Source: Rhizobium favelukesii (GTDB lineage Bacteria > Pseudomonadota > Alphaproteobacteria > Rhizobiales > Rhizobiaceae). From it: a DNA stretch of 64,000 nucleotides. The notes under the pieces were generated by a model, which did not search any database, had not been told where the DNA came from, and saw only the letters and a list, made by a program, of their open reading frames with translations. The DNA lies in contig NZ_HG916855.1 of NCBI RefSeq assembly GCF_000577275.2, forward strand, positions 620,001 to 684,000, in the 5' to 3' direction. A program made the position numbers and the translations under genes. Shown here in pieces: positions 46,864 to 57,213 of this stretch. Position 1 is the stretch's first letter; each line of letters begins with the position of its first letter.

Positions 46864-47130
46864 AGGCGACTATCGCGCACCGCGGCGCCGGCCCAGGTTG
46901 CCGAGCGCCTGGTGGCGGGCGGGTTCGCCAGCCACTACGATGATGCGTTCGCAGCGATCAGCGAGCTGCCTTACCGGAAATGGCGGGACTACGATTCCGC
47001 TGACACCATCCGCTTCTATGCGCTGCGGCTGAAAGAAGTCGGTTTGATCAGCGCCTCGCCCGACAGGGTTATCGCGGAAGATACGGACTGGCGCCGGGCC
47101 GAAGGCTCTCCGAAACGATTTGCGCCTTGA
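46864..47130 (+). pseudogene. ABC transporter substrate-binding protein, C-terminal remnant
   Basis: The frame gives QVAERLVAGGFASHYDDAF, ELPYRKWRDYDSADTIRFYA, LRLKEVGLISASPDRVIAED and TDWR. This is how NitT/TauT-type binding proteins of the sort seen truncated at 26710 end. No start and no N-terminal lobes are present. 47131-47298 is empty except a short inverted repeat (ccatgg). Confidence 0.5.
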
Positions 47131-47298
47131 CCTCATCCGGCCAATGCCGGTGAACCTCACGTCCAGACTTCCTGGTCGTGAGAACCTCCAATGTAGTCTC
47201 CATGGAGAAACTCCCGTTGCTCTTCCATGGAAAGGCGATCACAGATCAGGGCGGCAAGATCAACGTGGGAGCGGAACACCGGTTACGACCAAACTCGC

Positions 47299-48360
47299 TC
47301 AGGCAGCGACGCGCAGTTCGGGCTCGCCATCCTCCACCGCGCCGATGATGCGCGCGGCGGGATAGCCTGCTGCAACGATTTTCCCGAGCAATTCCCTTAC
47401 CCGATCCTTGCTGCATGAAACGAGAAGCCCCCCGGACGTCTGGGGGTCGGTGAGTATATGGCGTCGCCATATTGGGAGGTCTTCAGGCAGGGAGACGTTC
47501 TCACTGTAACTTGCCCAGTTCCGGTGCGATGCGCCAGTCACGAAACCCTGCTCTGCGAGCCCGGCGGCGCGCGCAAGAAAAGCCATGTCCCTGACACTGA
47601 GCGATATCCGCTTGTTCGATCCTCGAGCCATCTCAAGGGCGTGACCAAGAATGCCGAAACCGGTGACATCCGTCATGGCATGGACGCCGGTATCTAGAGC
47701 AAGGTCTGCTCCGACGCTATTTAGGAGCGTCATCGACGCGATGAGTTCGCCATAGGCGTCCGGTGGCAGCGCACCTTTCTTGAATGCAGCCGAATAGATA
47801 CCCACGCCGAGTGCTTTCGTCAGGATCAGTGCATCGCCGGGTCTTGCGCCGCTGTTGCGGCGCAAGCTGGAAATCGGGCATGTGCCGACGACCGCCAGGC
47901 CGTAGATAGGTTCCGGCGAATCGATCGAATGGCCGCCGGCGACGGGAATGCCGGCCTCTGCGCAGATGGCACTGCCGCCCTTCAATATCTCCCCCACTGT
48001 TTCGGTTGGCATTTTGTCGATCGGCATGCCGAGAATGGCAAGCGCCATCAGTGGCCTGCCGCCCATGGCATAAACGTCGGAGATGGCGTTGGTCGCGGCG
48101 ATGCGGCCGAAGTCGAAAGGATCATCGACCATCGGCATGAAAAAATCGGTGGTCGCGATCAGGCAGGTTTCATCGTCAAGCTGCCAGACAGCGGCATCAT
48201 CGCCGGTCTCCGTCCCGACAAGCAGCCGGGCAAAGGGAGCGGCAACAGGCTGACCCGCAAGCAGCTGCTGCAGAACCGATGGCGCAAGCTTGCAGCCGCA
48301 GCCGCCTCCATGAGCGAGCGCTGTCAGGCGGATGGGCGATGTTGCAGTCGGACTATCCAT
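47299..48360 (-). CDS. selD: Selenide, water dikinase (selenophosphate synthetase)
   Basis: The protein has 353 residues from the ATG at 48360 (ggagg upstream). It makes selenophosphate from selenide and ATP, the selenium donor for SelA. The N-terminal motif [14 protein letters not shown] holds the catalytic Cys and Lys, with Cys instead of selenocysteine. Later parts are [53 protein letters not shown] and [15 protein letters not shown]. It lies on the opposite strand to the rest of the selenium operon. The upstream gene on the same strand is truncated and overlaps its start. Confidence 0.95.
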   Translation of the reverse strand: MDSPTATSPIRLTALAHGGGCGCKLAPSVLQQLLAGQPVAAPFARLLVGTETGDDAAVWQLDDETCLIATTDFFMPMVDDPFDFGRIAATNAISDVYAMGGRPLMALAILGMPIDKMPTETVGEILKGGSAICAEAGIPVAGGHSIDSPEPIYGLAVVGTCPISSLRRNSGARPGDALILTKALGVGIYSAAFKKGALPPDAYGELIASMTLLNSVGADLALDTGVHAMTDVTGFGILGHALEMARGSNKRISLSVRDMAFLARAAGLAEQGFVTGASHRNWASYSENVSLPEDLPIWRRHILTDPQTSGGLLVSCSKDRVRELLGKIVAAGYPAARIIGAVEDGEPELRVAA

Positions 48361-48757
48361 GATGGCCTCCCATAAAGGTTGCAATTGGACGCTGCCGCCG
48401 CTGTCGGTCAGGCAGTAATTTCGCGGGACCGGATCGCGTATCTGAACGCATCCGGATCAAGGCAATCGAGCCTTGCCGACCGGCGTCGTCCCGCACGATC
48501 CTGGCGCTGGCCGCATTGGTCGTCCAGGTAATGTCGCCCGGCCTGTTCCAATCGCCAGCCCGAAGAACGGGCAGCGGAATCCATGCGCGCGCGGCACTGT
48601 CGGCGCGCAAAAGCTCGACACGAGTCGTAATCTCGAACGTTCGCCACGTGGAAGGTCTCGGCGCAAAAGCCATATTTGCAAAGGCTATTTTCGGCAACCC
48701 GGCCATTGCCGACAGCGCGGCTGCCGCTTTCAGAAGTTCACGACGACTGATCATCAT
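48353..48757 (-). pseudogene. Truncated transglutaminase-like exported protein
   Basis: The start MMISRRELLKAAAALSAMAG is a Tat signal. The mature part begins PSTWRTFEITTRVELLRADS and then RAWIPLPVL, as in the N-terminal domain of transglutaminase-like proteins, which usually run past 300 residues. Here the similarity ends after about 105 residues, before any catalytic Cys-His-Asp, and the frame stops inside selD. Loss of the 3' part by deletion is likely, perhaps when selD was joined to it. Confidence 0.5.
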
Positions 48758-49130
48758 TCCCTCCCGATTTGAGTTGCCGGTGCCGGCAGCCATCAGCACC
48801 TGCGGGCGCTCTTAAGATGCAGGCGTCGAACGTCCGAGACCGCTCGTGCGTGCAGCGGTTCACAGTCTTGTGTCGTAGGAGAATTCCAATGTTGCAGGAA
48901 AGAGGTCGAGCACAATCCGAACGGCTCCGCCATTTCCGGCGTGCGGCAACAACCCAATGCGCAATGCCCCGAGACTCGGGAGCGGCAAGCAATCCCATCT
49001 GCTTATCATCGTCCCTTTACGGCTGAACGTCAATTTTAGGGCGATCATAGGATGGTTCAGAAACAGTCAGCCACGGTTCTCGCACAGCTTTGCCGTATGG
49101 CACGACGATGACATCATAATTTTGGGCTTC

Positions 49131-49148
49131 TTATTGATTTGACAATAA
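49131..49148. promoter_or_regulatory. Palindrome upstream of the formate dehydrogenase operon, weakly FNR/FixK-like
   Basis: ttattg-atttga-caataa is a perfect 6+6 palindrome 111 bases before the operon start. Its core TTGAT-N4-CAATA matches the anaerobic box TTGAT-N4-ATCAA in about 8 of 10 positions. The rest of 48758-49258 has no recognisable gene. Confidence 0.3.
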
Positions 49149-49258
49149 AATGTGCTGACCTATTTTTCAAAAACGAGCTATATCTCGAACTGTAGAGAAT
49201 GTCTCCAATTCGCCGGGTTGCCGCGTCGGCAAAGCCGGTTTCAGGGGAGGTATCTGCC

Positions 49259-52200
49259 ATGAACATGGAACTGTCGCGGCGCCAGTTTCTCGCGGTGGCC
49301 GGCGCAGGTGTTGCAAGTACGGCGCTCGGAGCTTTTGGCTTTGCAGACGTCGAAGCAGCCCATGCCGAAGCGATCCGCGCTTTCAAGCTCGTAAATACCA
49401 CCGAAACCCGGAACACCTGTCCATACTGCTCTGTCGCATGCGGCATCATCATGTATTCGAAGGGTGACCTGAAAAAAGGCGAGCAGGCAGAGATCATCCA
49501 TATCGAGGGCGATACCGACCATCCCACAAATCGCGGTACGCTCTGTCCGAAGGGCGCAGCGCTTTTGCATTTCGTCAAGGCCGAGACGCGTCTGAAGTAT
49601 CCGATGATGCGCAAGCCCGGGTCGGACAAGTTCGAGCGCATTTCCTGGGATGATGCGCTGAACCGCATCGCGCGACTGATGAAGGACGACCGCGACGCCA
49701 ATTTCGTCGAACGGAACGCTGCCGGCCTTCCGGTGAACCGATGGACGACGACCGGCTTCCTCGCCGCGTCTGCGACAACGAATGAGACGGCGTGGGAGAC
49801 CTATAAGGTTGTGCGCAGCGCCGGAATGCTGGTCTTCGACAATCAGGCGCGTGTCTGACACGGCCCTACGGTAGCCAGTTTGGCTCCAACATTCGGCCGT
49901 GGCGCAATGACCAACTCCTGGACCGACATCAAGAACACCGATCTTGTTGTCATCATGGGCGGTAACGCCGCCGAAGCACACCCTTGCGGGTTCAAGTGGG
50001 TTACGGAGGCGAAAGCCAATCGCGGCGCAAGGCTGATCGTCGTCGATCCGCGGTTTACCCGTTCGGCCTCGGTCGCCGATCTTTATGCGCCGATCCGTCA
50101 GGGAACGGATATCGCTTTCCTCCTCGGCGTCATTAACCACTGCATCGGCAACGACAAGGTGCAGTGGGGCTATGTCAAGGCCTTCACAAACGCGGCTTAC
50201 ATCGTCAAGGACGGCTTCGCCTACAAGGACGGGCTCTTCACCGGGTATGACGAGGCAAAGCGCGGCCATGATATGTCCAGCTGGGATTATGTGATCGGTG
50301 ACGACGGCTATGCCGTGGTTGACGACACGCTGAATAATCCGCGCTGCGTATGGAACCTCCTAAAGGAACATGTTTCCGCCTATACGCCGGAGATGGTGGA
50401 GCGCATCTGCGGCACGCCGAAGGACAAGTTCCTGAAGGTAGCCGAAATGGTTGCGGAATGCTCGTCACCGACCAAGGTGATGACCTCGATGTACGCGCTC
50501 GGCTGGACGCAGCATTCCAAGGGCTCGCAGAACATCCGCGCCATGGCGATGCTGCAACTGATCCTCGGCAATATCGGGATGCGCGGCGGCGGTATGAATG
50601 CGCTGCGCGGCCACTCCAACATCCAGGGCCTCACGGACGTCGGATTGATGTCGAACCTGTTGCCCGGCTATATGACGCTGCCGAACGAGAAGGAAGTGGA
50701 TTTCGACACCTACATGTCGACGCGCGGCTTCAAGCCGCTCCGTCCGAACCAGATGAGCTACTGGCAGAACTACAGGAAATTCTTCGTGAGCTTCCTGAAG
50801 GCGATGTGGGGTTCGGCGGCGACGCCGGAAAACACGTTCGCCTACGACTGGCTGCCGAAGCTCGACGTGCCCGGCTATGACGTCCTGCGTGCTTTCGAAC
50901 TCATGAACCAGGGCAAGATGACGGGCTATATTTGCCAAGGGTTCAATCCGCTTCTCGCTATTCCAAACCGGGCGAAGGCGACCGCGTCCCTGTCGAAGCT
51001 CAAATTTCTCGTCACAATGGATCCGCTGGACACCGAAACTGCACGATTCTGGGAGAATCACGGCGAGTTCAACGATGTCGATTCTTCGCAGATCCACACG
51101 GAGGTCATCCAATTGCCTTCGACCTGCTTTGCCGAAGATGAGGGTTCGCTGACGAATTCCAGCCGTTGGCTGCAGTGGCACTGGCCGGGGGGCACGCCTC
51201 CTGGCGAAGCCAAGACCGACAACTGGATCATGGCGCAGATCCACGTGCGCCTGAAGGAGCTCTACCGCAAGGAAGGTGGGAAATTCCCCGATCCGATCAT
51301 CAATCTCGATTGGGCATACGCCGATCCGGACGAACCGGCCGCGGAGGAACTCGCCAAGGAGATCAACGGGCGGGCGCTTGCCACCGTGTACGACACGGCA
51401 GATCCTGCCAAGGTTGTGGCCGAGGCAGGCAAGTTGGTGCCGAGCTTTGCCGCACTTCGCGACGACGGCTCGACGTCCTCAGCATGCTGGATCTATTCCG
51501 GCTGCTTCAACGAGAACGGAAACAACATGGCCCGGCGCGACACGTCGGACCCGGACGAGACCGGCGCCTATCTGAAATGGGCGTTCTCCTGGCCTGTCAA
51601 TCGCCGTATTCTCTATAACCGAGCATCGGCGGACCTGTCCGGCAAGGCATGGGATCCGAGCCGCAAGCTGATCGAATGGGATGGTGCAAAGTGGTCGGGT
51701 TATGATGTGCCGGACATCGCGCCGACGGCCAAGCCTGCCGATGTCGGGCCGTTCATCATGAACCCGGAAGGCGTCTCGCGCCTTTTCACCAGGACGATGA
51801 TGCGCGACGGGCCGTTCCCAGCTCACTACGAGCCATTCGAATCGCCCGTTGCCAATCTTGTTGCCCCGGCAGTGCGCGGCAATCCCGCGGCGCGGGTGTT
51901 TGAGGACGATTTCAAGCAATTTGCCGAGCCAGCCTCCAAGGAGTTTCCGTATGCGGCGACGTCTTATCGCCTCACCGAGCATTTCCACTACTGGACGAAG
52001 CATGTGTGGGTGAATGCCGTGCTGCAGCCGGAATTCTTCGTCGAGATATCGGAGGAGCTCGCGGTGGAAAAAGGCATCGCCAAAGGCGGCTGGGTGCGCG
52101 TCTGGTCCAAGCGCGGCTCCGTCAAGGCCAAGGCGGTCGTGACCAAGCGGATCAAGCCCTTGATATGCGACGGCAAGCCCGTCCATGTCGTGGGCATCCC

Positions 52201-52345
52201 ATTGCATTGGGGCTTTACCGGCGCCGCGAAAAAAGGTTTCGGTCCAAATTCGCTGACACCTTTCGTCGGCGACGCAAACATAGAGACGCCTGAATACAAG
52301 GCGTTCCTGGTCAACATAGAGCCCATCGCCGGGCCGGTGGCATAG
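49259..52345 (+). CDS. fdoG: Formate dehydrogenase-N type alpha subunit, selenocysteine-containing (reads through TGA)
   Basis: The protein has 1028 residues if TGA at 49856-49858 is read as selenocysteine (residue 200). Start is the ATG at 49259 with aggggagg. The Tat motif SRRQFL (residues 6-11) sends it to the periplasm. The Fe-S ligands lie in TCPYCSVACGIIMY and LCPKGAALLHF. Around the TGA the text is VFDNQARV-U-HGPTVASL, as in E. coli FdnG/FdoG. The molybdopterin domain continues to the end (52345). It oxidises formate and passes electrons to the beta subunit 12 bases downstream. A SECIS-like hairpin follows the TGA, and sel genes lie in the same operon. Confidence 0.96.
49859..49901 (+). 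promoter_or_regulatory. Bacterial SECIS element in the alpha-subunit mRNA
   Basis: Directly after the UGA, cacggcc (49859-49865) pairs perfectly with ggccgtg (49895-49901). The inner part has a short agcc/ggct stem with loop agttt (about 49873-49885). Position and outline are like the fdnG SECIS that SelB binds. Loop bases were not modelled. Confidence 0.75.
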
Positions 52346-52357
52346 GAGACGGCAGCC

Positions 52358-53299
52358 ATGTTCCGTCCTGTTCCAAATCCCACTGTTGCGCCTGAGAGCC
52401 CTAGATTCGGCGAGCGGGATCTCATCCGCCGTTCGGCCTCAAGCGTGACGCCGCCGGTAGAGCGCCAGACCGAGGTGGCGAAGCTGATCGATGTCTCCAA
52501 ATGCATCGGCTGCAAGGCCTGCCAGTCGGCCTGCATTGTGTGGAACGACACGCACCCGGAGATCGGCGTCAACACTGGCGTCTACGATAATCCGCATGAC
52601 CTGACACCTGACATGTTCACGCTCATGCGCTTCACCGAATGGGAAAATCCCGAGACTAACAATCTGGAATGGCTGATCCGCAAAGACGGCTGTATGCATT
52701 GCGAAGATCCAGGCTGCCTCAAGGCCTGCCCGGCGCCAGGCGCAATCGTGCAATATTCGAACGGCATCGTCGATTTCGTCCACGAAAACTGCATTGGTTG
52801 CGGCTACTGCATCAGAGGATGCCCGTTCAATATTCCGCGTATCTCCCAGGTCGATCACACCGCCTACAAATGCACGCTCTGCTCCGACCGCATCGCCGTC
52901 GGCCAAGGTCCCGCCTGCGCCAAGGCCTGTCCGACGCAGGCCATTGTCTTCGGCACGAAGGAGGAAATGAAGCAGCACGCAGAAGGGCGGATCACCGATC
53001 TCAAGTCCCGCGGCTATGCCAATGCCGGCCTTTATGATCCGCCCGGCGTCGGCGGCACACATGTCATGTACGTGCTGCACCACGCCGACCAGCCGGAAAT
53101 TTATGCCGATCTGCCGAATAATCCGAGGATAAGCCCGGTCGTCGAGGCCTGGAAGGGGGTCACGAAATATGCCGGGCTCGCTGTCATGGGTGTGGCAGCC
53201 GTCGCCGGCCTCGTTCATTATCTGGTCAACGGACCAAACCAGGTTTCCGAGGAGGACGAAGAGGCGGCGGAGAGACTGACGGGAGACGGTTCCTCATGA
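52358..53299 (+). CDS. fdoH: Formate dehydrogenase beta subunit (iron-sulfur protein)
   Basis: The protein has 313 residues. Four ferredoxin-like cysteine clusters are seen: [38 protein letters not shown] and CTLCSDR with [10 protein letters not shown] membrane helix near residues 266-285 ([20 protein letters not shown]) anchors it to the periplasmic face. It carries electrons from the alpha subunit to the cytochrome b subunit. The stop overlaps the gamma-subunit start. Confidence 0.95.
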   Translation: MFRPVPNPTVAPESPRFGERDLIRRSASSVTPPVERQTEVAKLIDVSKCIGCKACQSACIVWNDTHPEIGVNTGVYDNPHDLTPDMFTLMRFTEWENPETNNLEWLIRKDGCMHCEDPGCLKACPAPGAIVQYSNGIVDFVHENCIGCGYCIRGCPFNIPRISQVDHTAYKCTLCSDRIAVGQGPACAKACPTQAIVFGTKEEMKQHAEGRITDLKSRGYANAGLYDPPGVGGTHVMYVLHHADQPEIYADLPNNPRISPVVEAWKGVTKYAGLAVMGVAAVAGLVHYLVNGPNQVSEEDEEAAERLTGDGSS

Positions 53300-54003
53300 G
53301 CTCGAACACAAACGACGATATGGCAAAAGGCGACAGCGTCCACCCCGGTAAGCCCGTCACGGTCGATCGCTATACCGCAGGAGCAAGGATCAACCACTGG
53401 ATCACGGCGGCAAGCCTCGTGCTCTTGGCGCTCTCCGGCATGGCGCTGTTCCATCCGAGCCTGTTCTTCCTGACCGCGCTCTTCGGCGGCGGTCCCTTGA
53501 CGCGCATCATTCATCCATGGATTGGCGTTGTTCTCTTCTTCAGTTTTCTCGGCCTTTTCCTGCGTTTCTGGAAAGCCAACCTTTGGAGGCGGGAAGACAG
53601 CAACTGGCTCGCGCACGGCCGCGATGTTCTGGCCGGCCATGAGGAGCGCGCGCCGGAGGTCGGTAAATACAATGCCGGTCAAAAGGTCGTGTTCTGGTCA
53701 ATGTCGATCTTGATCATCGTCCTGATAACAACGGGCACCACAATCTGGGACCAATACTTTGCCGGCTATACCACGATCGAGCTGAAGCGATGGGCGGTCT
53801 TGTCGCATTCAATCGCAGCCGTCGTCATCATCAATGTGTGGATCATTCATGTCTATTCAGCCTTGTGGGTACGCGGTACGATACGGGCAATGACGCGCGG
53901 CTCTGTGACAGGTGGGTGGGCGTGGCGGCATCATCGCAAATGGCTGCGTGAACTGGTCACCAGGTCAACAGGGAAAAAATCGGGGGGTACGCCCGCCGAA
54001 TGA
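53296..54003 (+). CDS. fdoI: Formate dehydrogenase gamma subunit (cytochrome b556)
   Basis: The protein has 235 residues and four membrane helices. [20 protein letters not shown] gives the first heme-ligand His; [19 protein letters not shown] and [20 protein letters not shown] provide the others. It passes electrons to quinone in the inner membrane. It overlaps the beta-subunit gene by an ATGA and precedes fdhE by 52 bases. Confidence 0.92.
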   Translation: MSSNTNDDMAKGDSVHPGKPVTVDRYTAGARINHWITAASLVLLALSGMALFHPSLFFLTALFGGGPLTRIIHPWIGVVLFFSFLGLFLRFWKANLWRREDSNWLAHGRDVLAGHEERAPEVGKYNAGQKVVFWSMSILIIVLITTGTTIWDQYFAGYTTIELKRWAVLSHSIAAVVIINVWIIHVYSALWVRGTIRAMTRGSVTGGWAWRHHRKWLRELVTRSTGKKSGGTPAE

Positions 54004-54055
54004 CCGGGCGTTACGGTCTGCATCACGTGGCCCGTGCGGTTCGTGAGGGAGTGTC

Positions 54056-54973
54056 ATGAAAGGCAAAAGCGCGGTTGTGCCGGATCCAACGGCAATTGGA
54101 GACGTATCATCGCCACCGTTTGCGCGTCTTCCAGATCCCGCTTTACTCTTTTTGGCCAGGTCGAAACGTCTACGTCAGTTGGCTGAAGTCAGCATCCTGG
54201 CGCCATACCTGGTTTTCCTCGCGCAGCTCTTTGAGGCCCAACACCATATCCAAGCGGATCTGCCCCTTCCGGAACATCCGGATCCCGAGTCGATCAAGCG
54301 TGTGCGGGAGTTTGAAATGCCGCCGCTCGACCGCGACACGATAGAAGTCGACGGAACGATCAGCGCGATATTCGACGGCCTCTTTGCAGCTGTCGATACC
54401 ATCGAAAAACCGGCTGCTGCCGCCGAGGCGCTTGGCCGCGTCACCAGGACCGATGCCGGACAACGCATGTCCATGGCGCGAGCCGTATTCTCCGGCGCGT
54501 TGCCGGCGGATGCGATTGCCGAGCATGTGTTCGTCTGGGCTGCACTTCAGGTGCATTTTGCTCGGCTCGCGTCAGTTCTCGACGCGGCAATGCTGGTGCC
54601 TGTGGCCGATGGCCTGTGTCCTGCATGTGGCAGCGGGCCGGTGTCGTCCATGGTCGTCGGCTGGCCGGGCTCGCATGGCGCAAGGTACTGCTCATGTTCG
54701 CTTTGCGGAACATTGTGGCACTATGTCCGGGTCAAATGCACACTTTGCGGCTCCACCAAAGGGATCGGCTATCAGGAGATAGAAGGGCAGGGCGGGGCCG
54801 TCAAAGCCGAAACCTGTGATGAATGCCAGGGCTGGTCGAAGATAATCTATCAGAACACAGAGCCGGCGGCCGATCCGGTCGCCGACGATGTGGCAAGTCT
54901 CAATCTGGACCTTCTGATGCGCGAAGGCCCGTATCGCCGGGGTGGATTTGCGCCGCTTCTGGCCGGCTTTTGA
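54056..54973 (+). CDS. fdhE: Formate dehydrogenase accessory protein FdhE
   Basis: The protein has 305 residues. The C-terminal half has the rubredoxin-like pairs GLCPACGSGPVSSM, YCSCSLCGTLWHYVRVKCTL with CTLCGSTKG, and AETCDECQGW. FdhE binds the iron-sulfur subunits before Tat export and is needed for active enzyme. Gene order alpha-beta-gamma-fdhE is the same as in E. coli fdoGHI-fdhE. It is 10 bases upstream of selA. Confidence 0.93.
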   Translation: MKGKSAVVPDPTAIGDVSSPPFARLPDPALLFLARSKRLRQLAEVSILAPYLVFLAQLFEAQHHIQADLPLPEHPDPESIKRVREFEMPPLDRDTIEVDGTISAIFDGLFAAVDTIEKPAAAAEALGRVTRTDAGQRMSMARAVFSGALPADAIAEHVFVWAALQVHFARLASVLDAAMLVPVADGLCPACGSGPVSSMVVGWPGSHGARYCSCSLCGTLWHYVRVKCTLCGSTKGIGYQEIEGQGGAVKAETCDECQGWSKIIYQNTEPAADPVADDVASLNLDLLMREGPYRRGGFAPLLAGF

Positions 54974-54983
54974 GGTGGGAGAG

Positions 54984-56390
54984 ATGGACGCCAGTGCTAA
55001 CCTGCGGGAGATTTCATCGGTCGACCAAATCCTGAAAACGGCTCCTGCTGGCGCCGCGATCGAATGTTTCGGGCGAATCGCGGTCACGCAGGCCATTCGA
55101 GCTATCCTTTGTGAAACGAGGGAGAAGGTACGCCAGGGAAAGGACGTCCCATCGCGCGAGGAAATTGCGGCGGCGGCGTTTTCGAGGCTCGACGCCAACG
55201 ACCGCCCGATGCTTCGCTCCGTCTTCAACCTGACCGGGACGGTCCTCCATACCAATCTGGGCAGGGCCATCCTCGCGGAAGCAGCAGTCGATGCCGCGGC
55301 AGCGGCTATGCGCGAGGCTGTCGCGCTCGAATTCGATCTTAACAACGGCAAGCGCGGCGAACGGGATGATCATCTGCGCGCGCTGATCTGCGAATTGACG
55401 GGCGCCGAAGATGCAACCGTCGTCAACAATAATGCTGCGGCCGTCCTTCTGGTGCTGAACAGCCTGGCGGCCGACAGGGAAGCCATCGTCTCGCGGGGCG
55501 AACTGATCGAAATCGGCGGGGCCTTCCGCATGCCGGACATCATGGAGCGCGCGGGTGTCCGTCTTGTCGAGGTCGGCACCACGAACCGCACCCATGCCAG
55601 GGACTACAGGGATGCCATCGGCCCCGATACGGGCTTGATACTGAAGGTCCACACGTCGAACTATCGAATAGAGGGTTTTACCAAAGAGGTCGGAGCGCGC
55701 GAACTTTCGGGGATCGCCCACGACAAGGGCGTGCCGCTGATCAACGATCTCGGTTCCGGTACCCTGGTCGATCTGGTCCGTTTTGGGCTCGCATACGAAC
55801 CCACCGTTCGCGAGGCGATCTGCGAGGGTGCCGATGTCGTCACCTTTTCAGGCGACAAGCTTCTCGGCGGGCCACAGGCCGGCTTCATCGTCGGGCGCCG
55901 GACACTCATCGAGACGATCAACAAGAACCCGATGAAACGCGCGCTGCGGGTCGATAAGATAAGGTTGGCCGCTCTCGAAGCGACACTGAAACTTTATCGC
56001 GATCCGGAGCGCCTGGGCGAGCGCCTCCCCGTCATGCGACTGCTCACACGTTCTCAGCTTGAAATCAAGACGCAGGCGGAACGGCTGGCACCTGTCGTCA
56101 AGGGCCTGCTGAAGGCCGCTGTCCACGTATCTGTCGTTGCTTGCGAAAGCCAGATCGGCTCCGGCGCCCTGCCGCTGTCCTGCGTGCCCAGCGCGGGGCT
56201 TGCGCTGACGCCGATCGAAGGCAGCGGCAGCGCGCTCGCAGAACTGACGTCTTCGTTCAGACGGCTGCCGATCCCGGTCATTGGTCGAATCGAACGCGGA
56301 TCGCTGGTGCTGGATCTGCGCTGTCTCGAAGATGAGGAGAGTTTTGCGGCTAATTTGATGAGCCTCCCCGCCGGTCAGGGGAGGGTCTGA
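54984..56390 (+). CDS. selA: L-seryl-tRNA(Sec) selenium transferase
   Basis: The protein has 468 residues from the ATG at 54984 (gaggtgggag upstream). It uses selenophosphate to convert Ser-tRNA(Sec) to Sec-tRNA(Sec). Motifs are FNLTGTVLHTNLGRA, VNNNAAAVLLVLNSLA, ISRGELIEIGGAFRMPDI-like text (SRGELIEIGGAFRMPDIM), LKVHTSNYRIEGF and the PLP lysine in FSGDKLLGGPQAG (Lys292). It is full length. The stop overlaps the start of the next gene (TGATG). Confidence 0.96.
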   Translation: MDASANLREISSVDQILKTAPAGAAIECFGRIAVTQAIRAILCETREKVRQGKDVPSREEIAAAAFSRLDANDRPMLRSVFNLTGTVLHTNLGRAILAEAAVDAAAAAMREAVALEFDLNNGKRGERDDHLRALICELTGAEDATVVNNNAAAVLLVLNSLAADREAIVSRGELIEIGGAFRMPDIMERAGVRLVEVGTTNRTHARDYRDAIGPDTGLILKVHTSNYRIEGFTKEVGARELSGIAHDKGVPLINDLGSGTLVDLVRFGLAYEPTVREAICEGADVVTFSGDKLLGGPQAGFIVGRRTLIETINKNPMKRALRVDKIRLAALEATLKLYRDPERLGERLPVMRLLTRSQLEIKTQAERLAPVVKGLLKAAVHVSVVACESQIGSGALPLSCVPSAGLALTPIEGSGSALAELTSSFRRLPIPVIGRIERGSLVLDLRCLEDEESFAANLMSLPAGQGRV

Positions 56391-57211
56391 TGAACCTTTT
56401 TAGCCGCTTCCTGCGAAAGCCAGCCGGGAATGCAGTCCGCTTCGAGGCGCAGATGAACGCGGCGCTCGCCGCTGCGCGGCGCGGTGATTACAAAGCGGCC
56501 CTCACCATCTGGGAGCCTCTCGCAAGAGCGGGAAACGCACGGGCGCAAAACAATATCGGCGCATGCTTCGTGGAAGGACTGGGCGTCGTCCAGGATGCTG
56601 ATCTTGCTTGTCACTGGTTGACATTGTCGGCGGAGGCGGGCGACCGGCTTGGCCAGCGCAACCTAGCCTCTTTATTATTCAGGGGAGAGGGCATCCAACC
56701 GGACTATGGGCGGGCGGCGGCGCTCTATCGAGCGGCGGCTGAACAGAATGACAGCGAAGCCCAGGATATGCTGAGCTGGATGCTGCTCGAGGGCGATATT
56801 ATCGAGCCTGATTTTGAAGAGGCTCGCCGATGGGCGCTTGCGGCTGCGAAAAACGGCTCTGCCGCTTCGATGACGCGGCTCGGTATGCTTTATCACAATG
56901 CCCTGGGCGTGCCGCGCAATCCCGTCGAGGCGGTCTATTGGTGGCGGCTTGGCGCTACCGCTGGCGACGCTGATGGACAGGCCATGCTCGGCGCGGCCTG
57001 TTATCTCGGAAACGGCATTGCCCGCGACTTGATCGAAGCCTTCGCATGGTTGCTGCGGGCGCGCGCTGGCGGCAGCGCGCTCTCAGCAGCGTTCTTCGAT
57101 GCCGTTCGCGCGTCGCTCAATACGGATGAACTGGCGCTGGCCGAACGCCGCGCAGCTCTGCCGTTGTCGGAAATCGCCGATCCTCCCGCAGATAACCGAG
57201 AGGGGGAGTAG
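56390..57211 (+). CDS. SEL1-like repeat protein inside the selenocysteine operon
   Basis: The protein has 273 residues, mostly helical repeats of about 36 residues: ARAQNNIGACFVEGLGVVQD, GQRNLASLLFRGEGIQPDYG, AQDMLSWMLLEGDIIEPDFE, SMTRLGMLYHNALGVPRNP and GQAMLGAACYLGNGIARDL. These are SEL1-like (TPR-related) repeats, which usually bind other proteins. Start overlaps the selA stop, and the end is 2 bases before selB, so it is cotranslated with both. It has no signal peptide, so it is probably cytoplasmic. A role linked to selenocysteine incorporation or formate dehydrogenase assembly is inferred from position only. Confidence 0.85.
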   Translation: MNLFSRFLRKPAGNAVRFEAQMNAALAAARRGDYKAALTIWEPLARAGNARAQNNIGACFVEGLGVVQDADLACHWLTLSAEAGDRLGQRNLASLLFRGEGIQPDYGRAAALYRAAAEQNDSEAQDMLSWMLLEGDIIEPDFEEARRWALAAAKNGSAASMTRLGMLYHNALGVPRNPVEAVYWWRLGATAGDADGQAMLGAACYLGNGIARDLIEAFAWLLRARAGGSALSAAFFDAVRASLNTDELALAERRAALPLSEIADPPADNREGE

Positions 57212-57213
57212 TA

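Noticed and set aside
49856..49858. TGA in the formate dehydrogenase alpha gene as a nonsense mutation splitting it into two genes
   Set aside because: Both sides are in the same frame, the flanking residues are those around selenocysteine in known enzymes, a SECIS-like hairpin follows, and the sel genes are in the same operon.
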